NCBI GenBank assembly: GCA_945862165.1
Contig: CAMAXI010000004.1
Coordinates: 1 to 64,000, forward strand
Length of the DNA: 64,000 nucleotides
Direction of reading: 5' to 3'
Origin: Chryseobacterium gleum
Lineage (GTDB): Bacteria > Bacteroidota > Bacteroidia > Flavobacteriales_D > Crocinitomicaceae
Shown: positions 44,305 to 53,506 of the stretch, in pieces
Layout: every line of letters starts with the position of its first letter
How positions within the stretch are numbered: position 1 is the first letter of the stretch
The notes under the pieces: generated by a model
The model's database searches: none
Told to the model about the DNA's origin: nothing
What the model saw: only the letters and a program-made list of their open reading frames with translations
Position numbers and translations under genes: made by a program

Positions 44305-45374
44305 AAATTAGTTTAGCTTATCCTAAAAACATTATCGAAAAAGATAAATGTCTTTTTGACTCGATTTTAGATTATAAGGTTAAAATACCGGTGGTAAAAA
44401 AAGTCAAGAATGTTTTTGTATCTTATGAAGGATTGTTTTTACAAAAAATGGTATTGTTAAAAAGCTCCGCATTTAATTTAAGTGGTAAAAAAGACATTAA
44501 TTTTTATTGGAAGTATTGGAGGTTAGTAGCAGAACAATTTTTGGTCTCGAAGTTTGGTAAAAGTCTTGTTTCAGAGCACTATAAGGATGGAAATTATGCG
44601 ATAGTCCATACCAAATGGTTTAATTATGCATTTTGGATTAACGATTCTATAAATCGATGTGTATTATTAGAAAAATCGTTAAGAAATGACGAATTTGTGT
44701 TATTAGTCCCAGAATCTCTTTATGAAATTACTTTTGTGAAAGATACCTTGTCGGCATTTAATTTTAACATCGAATTAATACCGAAAGATACACATTGTTT
44801 TATTAGCAACTGTTTTTTACCACAAACAAGACAATATACAGCATCATTTGATCCGATTTCAGTCCAACAAATTCGGGAAAAATTAATTCCTATTGCTTTA
44901 AAAAAAAGTAAAATCGGTGAATACCCTTCTAAAATTTATTTATCTAGACGAGAAAGGGGAGTTAGAAGTTTATCTAATGAATTAGAAGTAGAAGAAACAT
45001 TAATCGCGTGTGGATTTACTATACTTAGTTTTGAAAATCTTAGTGTATGGGATCAAATTGCATATATGTATCATACAAACTGGTTTGTTGCTAATCATGG
45101 TGCTGGGTTTTCTAATATACTTTTTATGCAACCAGGAAATAAAGTGTTAGAGTTTTTGGAATATGATTTTGCACATTATGGTAATCCTTTTCCACATTGG
45201 AGATTATCTACTGTTGTTCAGTTAAATTATTATTATCTTTTCGGTGTTTCTAACGAAACGCAATATATACCTTATGTTAAGAGTAGAATGACAACTTCAA
45301 AAAAACGTATGCAACTTGTTAACCGAGAAATAAAAGTCGATATTTGTGCATTAAAAAAAATTGTAAATGGATAA
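44301..45374 (+). CDS. Family 61-like glycosyltransferase (DUF563)
   Basis: 357 residues. The C-terminal region KIYLSRRERGVRSLSNELEVEETLIACGFTIL, LSVWDQIAYMYHTNWFVANHGAGFSNILFMQPGNKVLEFL is the hallmark of GT61/DUF563 enzymes. Bacterial GT61 members take part in LPS or capsule synthesis. It overlaps both neighbours (4 bases upstream, 8 bases downstream), so it is firmly inside the operon. Confidence 0.9.
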   Translation: MKISLAYPKNIIEKDKCLFDSILDYKVKIPVVKKVKNVFVSYEGLFLQKMVLLKSSAFNLSGKKDINFYWKYWRLVAEQFLVSKFGKSLVSEHYKDGNYAIVHTKWFNYAFWINDSINRCVLLEKSLRNDEFVLLVPESLYEITFVKDTLSAFNFNIELIPKDTHCFISNCFLPQTRQYTASFDPISVQQIREKLIPIALKKSKIGEYPSKIYLSRRERGVRSLSNELEVEETLIACGFTILSFENLSVWDQIAYMYHTNWFVANHGAGFSNILFMQPGNKVLEFLEYDFAHYGNPFPHWRLSTVVQLNYYYLFGVSNETQYIPYVKSRMTTSKKRMQLVNREIKVDICALKKIVNG

Positions 45375-46284
45375 TATTTTCTTTTCCATTATTATACCTA
45401 CTTATAATCGCGAACTGTATATTCGTGATACTATTATAAGTGTTTTAGGGCAGACGTTTACAGATTTTGAAATACTTGTTATTGATAATTATTCTACTGA
45501 TAATACATTAGCTATAATAGAATCATTCAAAGACAATCGAATATTTTTTTATCAAAATCAGGAAAATTATGAACGTTGTTATTCTCGAAATCGAGGTATA
45601 GCTTTGTCAAAGGGACAATTTATACTTTTATTGGATAGTGATGATTTATTTGAACCAAATCACCTTCAAGAATGGTATGAATTCATCAATCAAAGGGATT
45701 CACAAACAAAAGTTTTTTATGTTTCTGAAAAAAAAATACTTTTTAATGATATAATTGAAGTTCAAAATAATACAAAATTAAAAGAACATCCAGTAGCTTA
45801 TTTTTTTCAAAACCCTATATTACCAGGCCAAGTATGTATACCATCAATTATTGCTAAAAAACATTTTTTCAGAAATGATCTATTAATTTTTGAAGACGCT
45901 GCTCTATGGATGGAATTAGCCTTAGAAAACCAGGTTGTTTTTAATTCCATTTCAACTTTTATTTACCGTAATCACGAAGATAATTCTGTAAATGTGATTA
46001 AGCACAATGCTTATTTTTTACGTTTAAAAGCGATACGTAAATTATTACAGGAGAAAACTTTTTCAAAGTTTATTTATCAAAAACGTTTTGCATTAAATGC
46101 ATGTTATATGGGTATTATTAGGTATCATGAATATAATTCTAACAGGATAACAAGATTTATGTGGATTTTAAAAGCATTGGTTTTATTTCCTGAGTTTGGG
46201 TTTAAAAATAAATTATTGTTATTTCTAAATGTTATTCCTATTTTATCCAACTTAAACTATTTTAAGAATAGGCGATTGTATTAA
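45367..46284 (+). CDS. Family 2 glycosyltransferase
   Basis: 305 residues. FSIIIPTYNRELYIRDTIISVLGQT, VIDNYSTDNT, YSRNRGIALSKGQFILLLDSDDLFEPNHL (DSD metal site) and FIYRNHEDNSVN are clear GT2 motifs. It overlaps the GT61 gene by 8 bases. A 45-base A+T-rich gap follows. Confidence 0.92.
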   Translation: MDNIFFSIIIPTYNRELYIRDTIISVLGQTFTDFEILVIDNYSTDNTLAIIESFKDNRIFFYQNQENYERCYSRNRGIALSKGQFILLLDSDDLFEPNHLQEWYEFINQRDSQTKVFYVSEKKILFNDIIEVQNNTKLKEHPVAYFFQNPILPGQVCIPSIIAKKHFFRNDLLIFEDAALWMELALENQVVFNSISTFIYRNHEDNSVNVIKHNAYFLRLKAIRKLLQEKTFSKFIYQKRFALNACYMGIIRYHEYNSNRITRFMWILKALVLFPEFGFKNKLLLFLNVIPILSNLNYFKNRRLY

Positions 46285-46329
46285 TATAATGTTGCGTTAA
46301 CTTTAATTTTTATTATATATTTTCGTAGA

Positions 46330-47106
46330 ATGAGATTAATAAAGCTGATTAGTAAAATCTTCTGGGGTACAATGTCCTCTAAGGAAAACATCGAAAAATA
46401 TCAAGAACAAATTAGAATTATTGAATGGAATGCCATCAAATCCTATATTCCTAAGGGTTGTAAATTTTTAGATGTAGGATGTGGAGCAGGATATAGTTTA
46501 ATGAAAGCTTTTGTTGATCTAAATTGTACAGTTAAAGGTGTTGACCCTGAGCCAGGTGCACATGGTGTGGGAAGGTATTCTGAAAATTTATGGAAAGAAA
46601 GACCAATTATTCAAGCTTCTGCAGAAAATCTTCCTTTTGAGGAGGAGCAATTTGATATAATCTATTCATCACATGTTTTGGAACATGTTAACTCTGAAAC
46701 ACTATCCTTAAGTGAAATGAAGCGAGTAGTTAAATCAGATGGAAGACTTATCATTGGAATGCCTACTGCGTCTATGGCTTGGTTAGCATTTTTTTCGCAT
46801 TTTATTTTCACAACACATATTAATCTTTTATTTTTGATTAAATCTTTTAAAAATAAGGATTTCATTCAACGTTTAAGCTTGTTATTTATACCCAAGTCTC
46901 ATAGCTTTCCAAATGCAAATTATATCTTTTACGATTTAAAGCACTATCGGATTAATAATTGGAAGAAAGTTATTTCAAAAGAGTTTGAAATAGAAAAAAT
47001 CATACTTCCTGCTTTTTATCCTTTTCCAGATTTTATTCAATTTTTCAAAATGCGAAAAAATTTCTTTTTAAGTAGTTCTGTTTTTTTTATTTGTTCTAAA
47101 AAATAA
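46330..47106 (+). CDS. Class I SAM-dependent methyltransferase
   Basis: 258 residues. CKFLDVGCGAGYSLMKAF (motif I), VKGVDPEPGAHGVG (post-I) and FDIIYSSHVLEHVNSETLSLSEMKRVVKSDGRLIIGMPT (motifs II-III) define a Methyltransf_11/23 type enzyme. The insertion with two hydrophobic stretches around residues 140-180 may contact the membrane. It could methylate a lipid-linked sugar. TATATTTT at about 46313-46320 is a weak promoter-like element. Confidence 0.88.
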   Translation: MRLIKLISKIFWGTMSSKENIEKYQEQIRIIEWNAIKSYIPKGCKFLDVGCGAGYSLMKAFVDLNCTVKGVDPEPGAHGVGRYSENLWKERPIIQASAENLPFEEEQFDIIYSSHVLEHVNSETLSLSEMKRVVKSDGRLIIGMPTASMAWLAFFSHFIFTTHINLLFLIKSFKNKDFIQRLSLLFIPKSHSFPNANYIFYDLKHYRINNWKKVISKEFEIEKIILPAFYPFPDFIQFFKMRKNFFLSSSVFFICSKK

Positions 47107-47109
47107 TAG

Positions 47110-48246
47110 GTGCGGATTCTTCATTTCATACCAAATTTGTCGATGGGTGGCGCAGAAAGGCTTGTGATTGATATTTGTAATGAACTTATAGCAAGAGAAA
47201 ACATATCGGTTGCCTTAGTCGTAATGAACAAAATAAACGATTTCGATGTTCCTATTCATTTTCCTATTATTCAAACCGATTCTCGTGTTACATTATCCGT
47301 TATTAAGAAAAACAACTATGATTTAAAGTCATTAAATAAATTGTTAGCTGATTTTAAACCGGATATTATACACTCTCATTTATTAGAAGCGGAGATTTTA
47401 AGTAGATCAGTTATCAAAGAAAATGTTCGTTATTTTTCACACTTCCATGATAATATTAGTCAATTAAAAAAAAGTAAATTGTGGACCATTTCGTCCAAAA
47501 AAAATCTTGCAGACTTAATTGAGCGAAATTGGTTGTTAAAACGGTATAGAAAAAGTAAAACTAATTTTATTGCTATTTCTAAAGATACAGCTGCTTATAT
47601 TTATACCCATATCCCAAAGCACAAGGCATTAAAAGTACATTTTATGCATAATGCAATCAACTTATCGAGCTTTAATATAACCTCTAATGAACGATCTATA
47701 ATAAAAACAAATGCAATTCATCTCATCTCCGTTGGGAGTTTAGTTACGAAAAAAAATCAATTGTTTCAACTAGATATTATAAGCGAATTAATAAAGCGAG
47801 GAGTAGATGTTACCTTAACTATTTGTGGCGAAGGGTATGCACGAGAATTAATCGAAAAAAAAATCGATTTGCTTCAATTGCAGCAAAAAGTACATTTATT
47901 AGGCAATGTTAAAGATATACAAACTAGATTAAACCAAGCAGACATACTTATACATACGGCAACTTATGAACCATTTGGACTTATATTTTTAGAAGCCATG
48001 GCAGCAAAAGTGCCAATTGTCACTTTAAATGGCAAAGGAAATGCGGATATTATTCTCCACAAGCATAATGCTTTATTAGTTGAGCGTGAAGATGTATCAC
48101 TGTTTTGTGATGCTATTCAGTCTATTTTAGAAGATGAAAAATTACGAACGAATCTAATCGCGAATGCTTCTGAGTTTGTCAAAAAGTATGATATCACCTT
48201 GTATGTTGATCAATTAATACAATTATATGTATCCAGCGAAAACTAA
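47110..48246 (+). CDS. Family 4 glycosyltransferase
   Basis: 378 residues with a GTG start at 47110 (no ATG near; MRILHFIPNLSMGGAERLVIDI is the normal GT4 N-terminus). Donor domain: ISVGSLVTKKNQLFQLDII and ADILIHTATYEPFGLIFLEAMAAKVPIVTLNGKGNADII with E-x7-E. The start lies 3 bases after the methyltransferase stop, and the end overlaps the FemAB-like gene by 20 bases, which suggests translational coupling. Confidence 0.92.
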   Translation: MRILHFIPNLSMGGAERLVIDICNELIARENISVALVVMNKINDFDVPIHFPIIQTDSRVTLSVIKKNNYDLKSLNKLLADFKPDIIHSHLLEAEILSRSVIKENVRYFSHFHDNISQLKKSKLWTISSKKNLADLIERNWLLKRYRKSKTNFIAISKDTAAYIYTHIPKHKALKVHFMHNAINLSSFNITSNERSIIKTNAIHLISVGSLVTKKNQLFQLDIISELIKRGVDVTLTICGEGYARELIEKKIDLLQLQQKVHLLGNVKDIQTRLNQADILIHTATYEPFGLIFLEAMAAKVPIVTLNGKGNADIILHKHNALLVEREDVSLFCDAIQSILEDEKLRTNLIANASEFVKKYDITLYVDQLIQLYVSSEN

Positions 48247-49150
48247 TTTATCAGCATTACAAGCTAGTTTACCTTTGTTCTATCATGAAGATTGGTTGGA
48301 TTTTGTGTGTGGTGAAAATAATTGGGACGTACTTATTTATCAAGAAAACAACCTAGTAAAAGGTGTCTTTACCTATGCAAAGCAAGGAAATAAAATTATT
48401 TCTCCAGTCTTAGCGACTTATATGGGACCATATCTTATTGAAAAAAATGTTAGTCCTAAAGAAATCACCACTGTTCAAATGAAGTTTCAAGCTTATATTC
48501 TTGAAAATATTCAGTTTGATTATTTTGAACAACGTTGGCATCCTCATTTTTACAACCACATAGCATTTTTTCAGCAAGGATTTAAGCAACAAACAAGATA
48601 TACGTTTGTGCTAAAGGGGTTAGATAATTTACAAGCTATTTGGTCTAATTTTAAAACTTCTTTACGTTCGGACATTCAACGCGCCTCTAAACAATTATTC
48701 GTCACGAATGAATTAGATTCATCTAATTTTTTTGCATTGTTGGATGCAACTTTTCAAACTAATAAAGTAAAAAATCCATATAGCCTTGCATTAATTGAGA
48801 AGTTATTGGCGTTTATTTCATTCCATCAATGTGGAAAATTATATGTCGCTAAAAATAATTCAGGAGCTGTTACAAATGTGATTCTTGTACTTTGGGATTC
48901 TGAATCTGCCTATTATCTGATGAGTGCAAGCGATCCTAACTACAAAAAAAGTAATGGAAATAGTTTGTTATTGTGGAACGCCATACAAGACATGTCTAAT
49001 TATACAAATCGATTTGATTTTGAAGGCTCGATGCTACTAGGAATTGAAAATTATGTGCGTGCATTTGGAGGTGAATTAGTACCTTTTCATCATATATATA
49101 AGTCAAATAATTCTTTGCTAAGACGAATTCTAAATCGCTTTAAAAGCTAG
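48227..49150 (+). CDS. FemAB/GNAT-like acyltransferase
   Basis: 307 residues with a FemAB-type double GNAT layout. LPLFYHEDWLDFVCGENNWDVLIYQ is near the start. WSNFKTSLRSDIQRASKQLFV in the middle and YYLMSASDPNYKKSNGNSLLLWNAIQ in the second half match the 'CelD/BcsL' GNAT proteins of polysaccharide loci. They may attach an amino-acid or acyl group to the glycan. It overlaps the GT4 gene by 20 bases and converges with the minus-strand GT4 at 49159. Confidence 0.8.
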   Translation: MYPAKTNLSALQASLPLFYHEDWLDFVCGENNWDVLIYQENNLVKGVFTYAKQGNKIISPVLATYMGPYLIEKNVSPKEITTVQMKFQAYILENIQFDYFEQRWHPHFYNHIAFFQQGFKQQTRYTFVLKGLDNLQAIWSNFKTSLRSDIQRASKQLFVTNELDSSNFFALLDATFQTNKVKNPYSLALIEKLLAFISFHQCGKLYVAKNNSGAVTNVILVLWDSESAYYLMSASDPNYKKSNGNSLLLWNAIQDMSNYTNRFDFEGSMLLGIENYVRAFGGELVPFHHIYKSNNSLLRRILNRFKS

Positions 49151-49158
49151 ATTTTGTT

Positions 49159-50427
49159 TTACAATTCCATCAATAATTTACTGAATTTTTCAAAATTTAT
49201 CGTTGCATTGTACTCTAATTCCCAGGTTTGTTTTGCTTGTTTACTTTTTTCGATTTTTTCTTCTTGTGAAAGGTTGTAGAAAGCAGTAATGGCATCCGCA
49301 ATTTCTTCTTTTGTTGGATTATCTGTTAATAAAGTTCCATTCTTTTTATTTACTATCTCCGCGTTACCGCCGACATTTGTGGCGATACAAGGAATACCAC
49401 AACTCATCGCTTCCATAATGGATACAGGTATCCCTTCGAATGCGCTTACATTGATATGTAAATCGATTACTTCATTTTTTAAGAATGCTTGCACTTCATT
49501 CATATCCATAAATCCTTTAAATTCGATAGCAATATTGGGTTTTAATTTGGTCAGAGCTTCACTTTGCTCTTGTAGTTGCATTAAATCTTTTCCTGGCCCT
49601 ATATGTATCCATTCGATGTTTATGGTGGAAGGAATATGTGCCATTGCATCTAATAGCAATTCAACACGTTTTACTGGAGAGATATACGAAATGCTTACAA
49701 TTTTAAGTTTGTTTGTATTGAAATTTATTGTTTTATCCTGTTTTACAGCATGTATTCCTAATTTAGATAATTGAATATTTTGAAAACTTTCTTTAAGAGT
49801 TGCGCAAAGGTATTTTTTTGCATTCTCTGAAATTGGACAGAATAAGTCTAAATTTCTTAGTAAATCCTTTCTAAAAGGAAGGTAGCCACTTTTGGTTCGT
49901 TCAAAATAAACATCCCAATTATGTGCTCTAGAAATGATTTTAGATTTTAATCTTGTTTTGTTTTGGATTAGCGCTAATGTATGAAAATCTAACCAATAGG
50001 TATACATTATGTCACAATCCGCTAGGGTTACTTGTTTTTCCAATACATCATAAAATAATTGAGCTTTCCAATGATAGCTAATAACATCTTTTAGTGCTGC
50101 GTATCGTACTTTTTTTAAAAACCAAATACATCTTAGTAGTTCTTTGATTAAACCTAAATTACCTAATTTGTAAAAATTAGATAGTAAACTTGGTTTAATT
50201 GATTTTGGTAATGAATAGAATTCAATATTTTTTGGTAAATCATAGTTTTCTTTCTTAAAGCTTAAGTTCTCTAAGTTTTTACTACTATCCTCACTCGTAT
50301 TAATAATTTTAATTTGATTGAAATTATTTGCTAATATTTCCAATTCAGGAAGTAAAAAGGTTGCTTCGACACGCCAAAAATCAGAAGTAAAAATGTATAT
50401 ATTTTTATTTGGGGTAGAGTGTTTCAA
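49159..50427 (-). CDS. Family 4 glycosyltransferase (TTG start)
   Basis: 422 residues. No ATG lies near the N-terminus; upstream in-frame triplets meet a TAG six codons before, so TTG 50427 is the only reasonable start. LLPELEILANNFNQIKIIN is in the acceptor domain, and SRAHNWDVYFERTKSGYLPFR is shared with the neighbour at 50475. The donor domain has ISYISPVKRVELLLDAM and INVSAFEGIPVSIMEAMSCGIPCIATNVGGNAEIV (E-x7-E). It forms a tandem pair with its upstream paralog, on the strand opposite to the rest of the locus. Confidence 0.9.
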   Translation of the reverse strand: MKHSTPNKNIYIFTSDFWRVEATFLLPELEILANNFNQIKIINTSEDSSKNLENLSFKKENYDLPKNIEFYSLPKSIKPSLLSNFYKLGNLGLIKELLRCIWFLKKVRYAALKDVISYHWKAQLFYDVLEKQVTLADCDIMYTYWLDFHTLALIQNKTRLKSKIISRAHNWDVYFERTKSGYLPFRKDLLRNLDLFCPISENAKKYLCATLKESFQNIQLSKLGIHAVKQDKTINFNTNKLKIVSISYISPVKRVELLLDAMAHIPSTINIEWIHIGPGKDLMQLQEQSEALTKLKPNIAIEFKGFMDMNEVQAFLKNEVIDLHINVSAFEGIPVSIMEAMSCGIPCIATNVGGNAEIVNKKNGTLLTDNPTKEEIADAITAFYNLSQEEKIEKSKQAKQTWELEYNATINFEKFSKLLMEL

Positions 50428-50474
50428 AGTTTTTGTATTGTGCTAAGTTATTTAACGTTTTATCATCAAGGCAT

Positions 50475-51752
50475 TTATAAAATGTCGTGAAATTTTTGAT
50501 AGTTTATTGCAGCATTGAAATTGTTCCGTTGCATCGTTTGTGCATTTTCAGACATACGCTTTTTATCTTCTTTTTTCATATGATAGAATTTTTGTATTTC
50601 CGCTGAAAAATCTATTAGGTTGGGTTCTACTAACAGACCATTGTAGTTATTTATCACAATTTCTGGAATACCATTTATTTTATAGGCTAAAATAGGTATT
50701 CCAGCACTGGCTGCCTCCATTAATGTTACAGGAATACCTTCTTTTTTACTGCAATTTATCATTAAATCAATCGGTTTATTTTCTAAAAAATCTTGAATTT
50801 TGCTTGGGGATAACTTCCCATGAAATGTCACTTTGATATTTTGGTTGTTTGTAATTAGATGGGCTACTTGATTTTTTATTTCGTTTTCGTATGCTAATTC
50901 TCCCCAGCCAATATGGTGCCAATAGATCTCGATATCTTTAATTTTCCCTAAAGAATGTGTGAGGTTTTCAAGTCCCTTGATTGGCGAGATGAAAGAGATG
51001 GTTAGAATTTTTAATCCTTGAGTTTCTTCTTTGTGTAATGTATTTTTATATTGTGGATTAATTTCAAAATTTTCTACCCCTAAATACGATGTGCTTAATT
51101 TAGATTTATTTAGATTTAGAATTTTAGTAAAACAATAATTTTCACCATGCTTAGAAATAGGTATTATTTTATAAGAATTATTGAAAATTAGGCTTCTAAA
51201 TGGTAGGTGGTTTGATTTATGTCTTTCAAAATATAAGTCCCAGTTGTGTAAACGTGTAATGTAATCAATTTTAGCGATTTCTCGATTGTAGCGCGACAAT
51301 AAAAAGGTGTTTTCGTCGCACCAATAGGTGTAGAATAGGGTAGTTTTTAAATCAATGTTATTGTCTGTGATAAAGTTTTTTAACCAATACTTTTTTTTCT
51401 CTGAACCTAGGTAATAGTATATTAAATCCTTGTATATTTTGTAGTTAAATAATTTTTTCGGAAAAGTTTTTAAAATCGTTGATATTTCAGAGAAAAAGTA
51501 GTTAGATAAAAAAAAACGTACAATAGATTGCGCTTTGTTTATTTTGCTTTCATACATTATTTTTTTTTCGGAATTATTTGGTCTAAATAATCTAAAATAA
51601 TTGTAATTTTCTAAAAATTTAGTTTGAATAATCCAAATTTTATCGAATTTGTCTTGTAAAACTTTTAATTCATTTTCGATAAACATCTCCCCAATTGGAC
51701 TTGGATAGGAAGAAACGAATAAAATTAATGTTTTAAATTTTACTTTTGTCAT
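50475..51752 (-). CDS. Family 4 glycosyltransferase, paralog of the downstream gene
   Basis: 425 residues. FVSSYPSPIGEMFIENELKVLQ starts the GT-B fold. TRLHNWDLYFERHKSNHLPFRSLIF mirrors the matching stretch of the neighbour (HNWDxYFERxKSxxLPFR), so the two arose by duplication. Donor side: ISFISPIKGLENLTHSL and INCSKKEGIPVTLMEAASAGIPILAYKINGIPEIV. It starts only 15 bases from the divergent gene at 51768. A consensus promoter element for it (51782-51789, minus strand) lies inside that gene. Confidence 0.92.
   Translation of the reverse strand: MTKVKFKTLILFVSSYPSPIGEMFIENELKVLQDKFDKIWIIQTKFLENYNYFRLFRPNNSEKKIMYESKINKAQSIVRFFLSNYFFSEISTILKTFPKKLFNYKIYKDLIYYYLGSEKKKYWLKNFITDNNIDLKTTLFYTYWCDENTFLLSRYNREIAKIDYITRLHNWDLYFERHKSNHLPFRSLIFNNSYKIIPISKHGENYCFTKILNLNKSKLSTSYLGVENFEINPQYKNTLHKEETQGLKILTISFISPIKGLENLTHSLGKIKDIEIYWHHIGWGELAYENEIKNQVAHLITNNQNIKVTFHGKLSPSKIQDFLENKPIDLMINCSKKEGIPVTLMEAASAGIPILAYKINGIPEIVINNYNGLLVEPNLIDFSAEIQKFYHMKKEDKKRMSENAQTMQRNNFNAAINYQKFHDIL
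51741..51748 (+). promoter_or_regulatory. -7 element for the gene at 51768, inside the opposite gene
   Basis: TACTTTTG matches TAnnTTTG exactly. It lies within the first codons of the minus-strand GT4 gene and 20 bases before ATG 51768. With the opposing element at 51782-51789 the two predicted transcripts would overlap at their 5' ends. Confidence 0.45.
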
Positions 51753-51767
51753 TTACAACGAACCTAT

Positions 51768-53093
51768 ATGTTAGATAGTAACAAAGTTAATTATTTACTT
51801 TATGATTTGGCTTTTTATAAGTTAAATCCACTGTTAAAGATTGATTTTACAATTGAAGCAGGTGGTGTTTTATTTTTTTCTGATGAAAAACATCTGTATA
51901 CTGAAAAACATTTTGATTTTGACACATTGTCTTTAGAAAGCGATGATTGTAAAGTATTAGATTTGCTTGTACATCTTTGTGCACAAAAAAAGGATATTTC
52001 CTTGGTTTATTCTTCATTGAAAGAATTAGAATATTCGAATTATTTTAAATTGATTTATTATTTCACGAATGAATGTTATCAAGAGGATGCAGATGTAGAT
52101 AAATACGGTAGAATTATTTCTGATAGTTTAAGCAGTTCGTTAAAGAACTACTTGTCTATCCCAATATCAGACATTTTGATTCGTATCTTATACATTGCTT
52201 TTGATATAATACCATCTAAGTTTTTTAAAGTGCAGTTCTCATGTGATTACGATATCATCAATTATTGGCAAGGAATTTCATTGCTACAGAAAGCGAAATG
52301 GTTTTTTTACTGGTTTCGAAATGATAAAATTGAATTTATAAAGCAAATTAGAAGTTATTTTGGGTCCATTTTTAAAATGGATAATCCTTTGCTGAATAAT
52401 GAGATGTTTTTACTTAATCAGGTTCAAATGAATGCTTCGGAAATCGAAGTAGAAAATGTTGCATTTATTTTATTGCCGGAAAAAGATATTTTTTTTGATG
52501 GTAGTATTGATTTTTATAATAAAATCTCAAGTGTAGAAAAAAAGTTTTTTAAAAAATTGCAATTAGAAGGGGTTAAAATGGGTATTCATCCTTCTATAAA
52601 TAGTTTTGAACACCCAACAATTTTAGGGGTACAATTGAATCGTTTTCATCAACTTTTTGGCTATTACCCCTCCATCTATCGGTCTCATTATTTAAAAATA
52701 AATTACAAAAAAGATTTATTTTTACTTTCGTTGTTAGGGGTAAAAGAAGAACATTCTTTTTGTTTTTTTGATACTTTATTGTTCAGGGGAGGAATTACCA
52801 GAATTTTTAGGATGTGGAATCCAATTGATCAGAAGGCATTCCCTATTGAGATTGTTCCACTTTCCATTATGGATACTACTATAGAAAAACATCTGACTAA
52901 TTCCAAAATAAATAAAATAAATGACGTTAAGCACAAAATTGATTTATGCAAGCAATATGGATTTCAACTTTCTATTCTAATTCATAATAATCATTTTTCG
53001 ATGGATAGTAAATACAACGTGTTAAAAAAAGAAATTATGGGATTAGTAAAAGCATTAATTTTAAAGAGAGATAATAACTCAATACTTCGTTAA
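51768..53093 (+). CDS. Polysaccharide deacetylase-like protein, C-terminus altered by an insertion
   Basis: 441 residues. The second half resembles Bacteroidetes NodB-like proteins. FSCDYDIINYW stands where TxDxD metal-binding motifs occur, MGIHPSINSF resembles the HPS motif, and YRSHYLKINY resembles the substrate-arm RxHYL motif. The N-terminal ~170 residues look like the DUF7033-type leader. The metal-binding set is not fully canonical, so activity is uncertain. The last four residues (SILR) and the stop codon come from the IS element that begins at 53080. Before the insertion the protein ended ...KRDNN with a TAA at the same place, so only a four-residue tail was gained. Confidence 0.75.
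   Translation: MLDSNKVNYLLYDLAFYKLNPLLKIDFTIEAGGVLFFSDEKHLYTEKHFDFDTLSLESDDCKVLDLLVHLCAQKKDISLVYSSLKELEYSNYFKLIYYFTNECYQEDADVDKYGRIISDSLSSSLKNYLSIPISDILIRILYIAFDIIPSKFFKVQFSCDYDIINYWQGISLLQKAKWFFYWFRNDKIEFIKQIRSYFGSIFKMDNPLLNNEMFLLNQVQMNASEIEVENVAFILLPEKDIFFDGSIDFYNKISSVEKKFFKKLQLEGVKMGIHPSINSFEHPTILGVQLNRFHQLFGYYPSIYRSHYLKINYKKDLFLLSLLGVKEEHSFCFFDTLLFRGGITRIFRMWNPIDQKAFPIEIVPLSIMDTTIEKHLTNSKINKINDVKHKIDLCKQYGFQLSILIHNNHFSMDSKYNVLKKEIMGLVKALILKRDNNSILR
51782..51789 (-). promoter_or_regulatory. -7 element for the minus-strand GT4 pair, inside the opposite gene
   Basis: The minus strand reads TAACTTTG, an exact TAnnTTTG match, 30 bases before the start codon at 51752 and within the first codons of the plus-strand gene. 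No -33 element is obvious. Confidence 0.45.
53074..53079 (+). repeat. Left copy of a 6-bp target-site duplication (ATAACT)
   Basis: ATAACT directly precedes the left IS4-type end (CAATACTTCGTTAAA from 53080). The same six bases follow the far right IS4-type end at 59871-59876. Removing 53080-59876 restores a continuous operon junction. Confidence 0.8.
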
Positions 53094-53506
53094 ATTTTTA
53101 AGCTGCTATTTTCCCATACTCTATGAGTTGCAGTAACTTCTCTTTATTTTTAATCAAGTTTGGGTTTATTCCAAACATTGAAATAAATCTATTTAGTAGT
53201 AATTCATTGTGATACATCGTTTTTACTTTAGCCATTGAGAATGATTTTCGATGTTCTTTAGGAATGGCTAACCAATGATTTATTTTTGCAATATTTATCG
53301 AAGTTAGTGACATATTAAACTGAAAATCTAATTTATTTTCGCTTCTTGCTTGACATTCATTTAAGCCTGTAAATTGTTTTCCATCGCGGTACAAAAATTC
53401 AATTTGAAATCTTGTACGATAATAATTTAAGATTTGAATACCTGATAAACTTAAGTCCGTTGACATAAATATCCTATGAGACCACTTATCTTTCTTTGTG
53501 TTTTTA
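53080..53506 (-). mobile_element. IS4-type element, copy 1, truncated
   Basis: It carries the left terminal repeat and the 3' part of the transposase gene. The sequence is nearly identical to 57326-57562 and then 58729-58915 of copy 2 (about eight differences in the first ~230 bases). It is cut at 53506/53507 by the IS982 element; the remainder is missing. Confidence 0.85.
53098..53466 (-). pseudogene. IS4-family transposase, C-terminal fragment
   Basis: 122 residues with the IS4 signature Y-(2)-R-(3)-E-(6)-K in YYRTRFQIEFLYRDGKQF and TGLNECQARSENKLDFQFNMSLTSINIAK. The N-terminal and DDE parts upstream are lost. It cannot be active by itself. Confidence 0.9.

Noticed and set aside
49289-49774. 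161-residue plus-strand frame
   Set aside because: It is antisense to the GT4 gene at 49159 with its E-x7-E motif.
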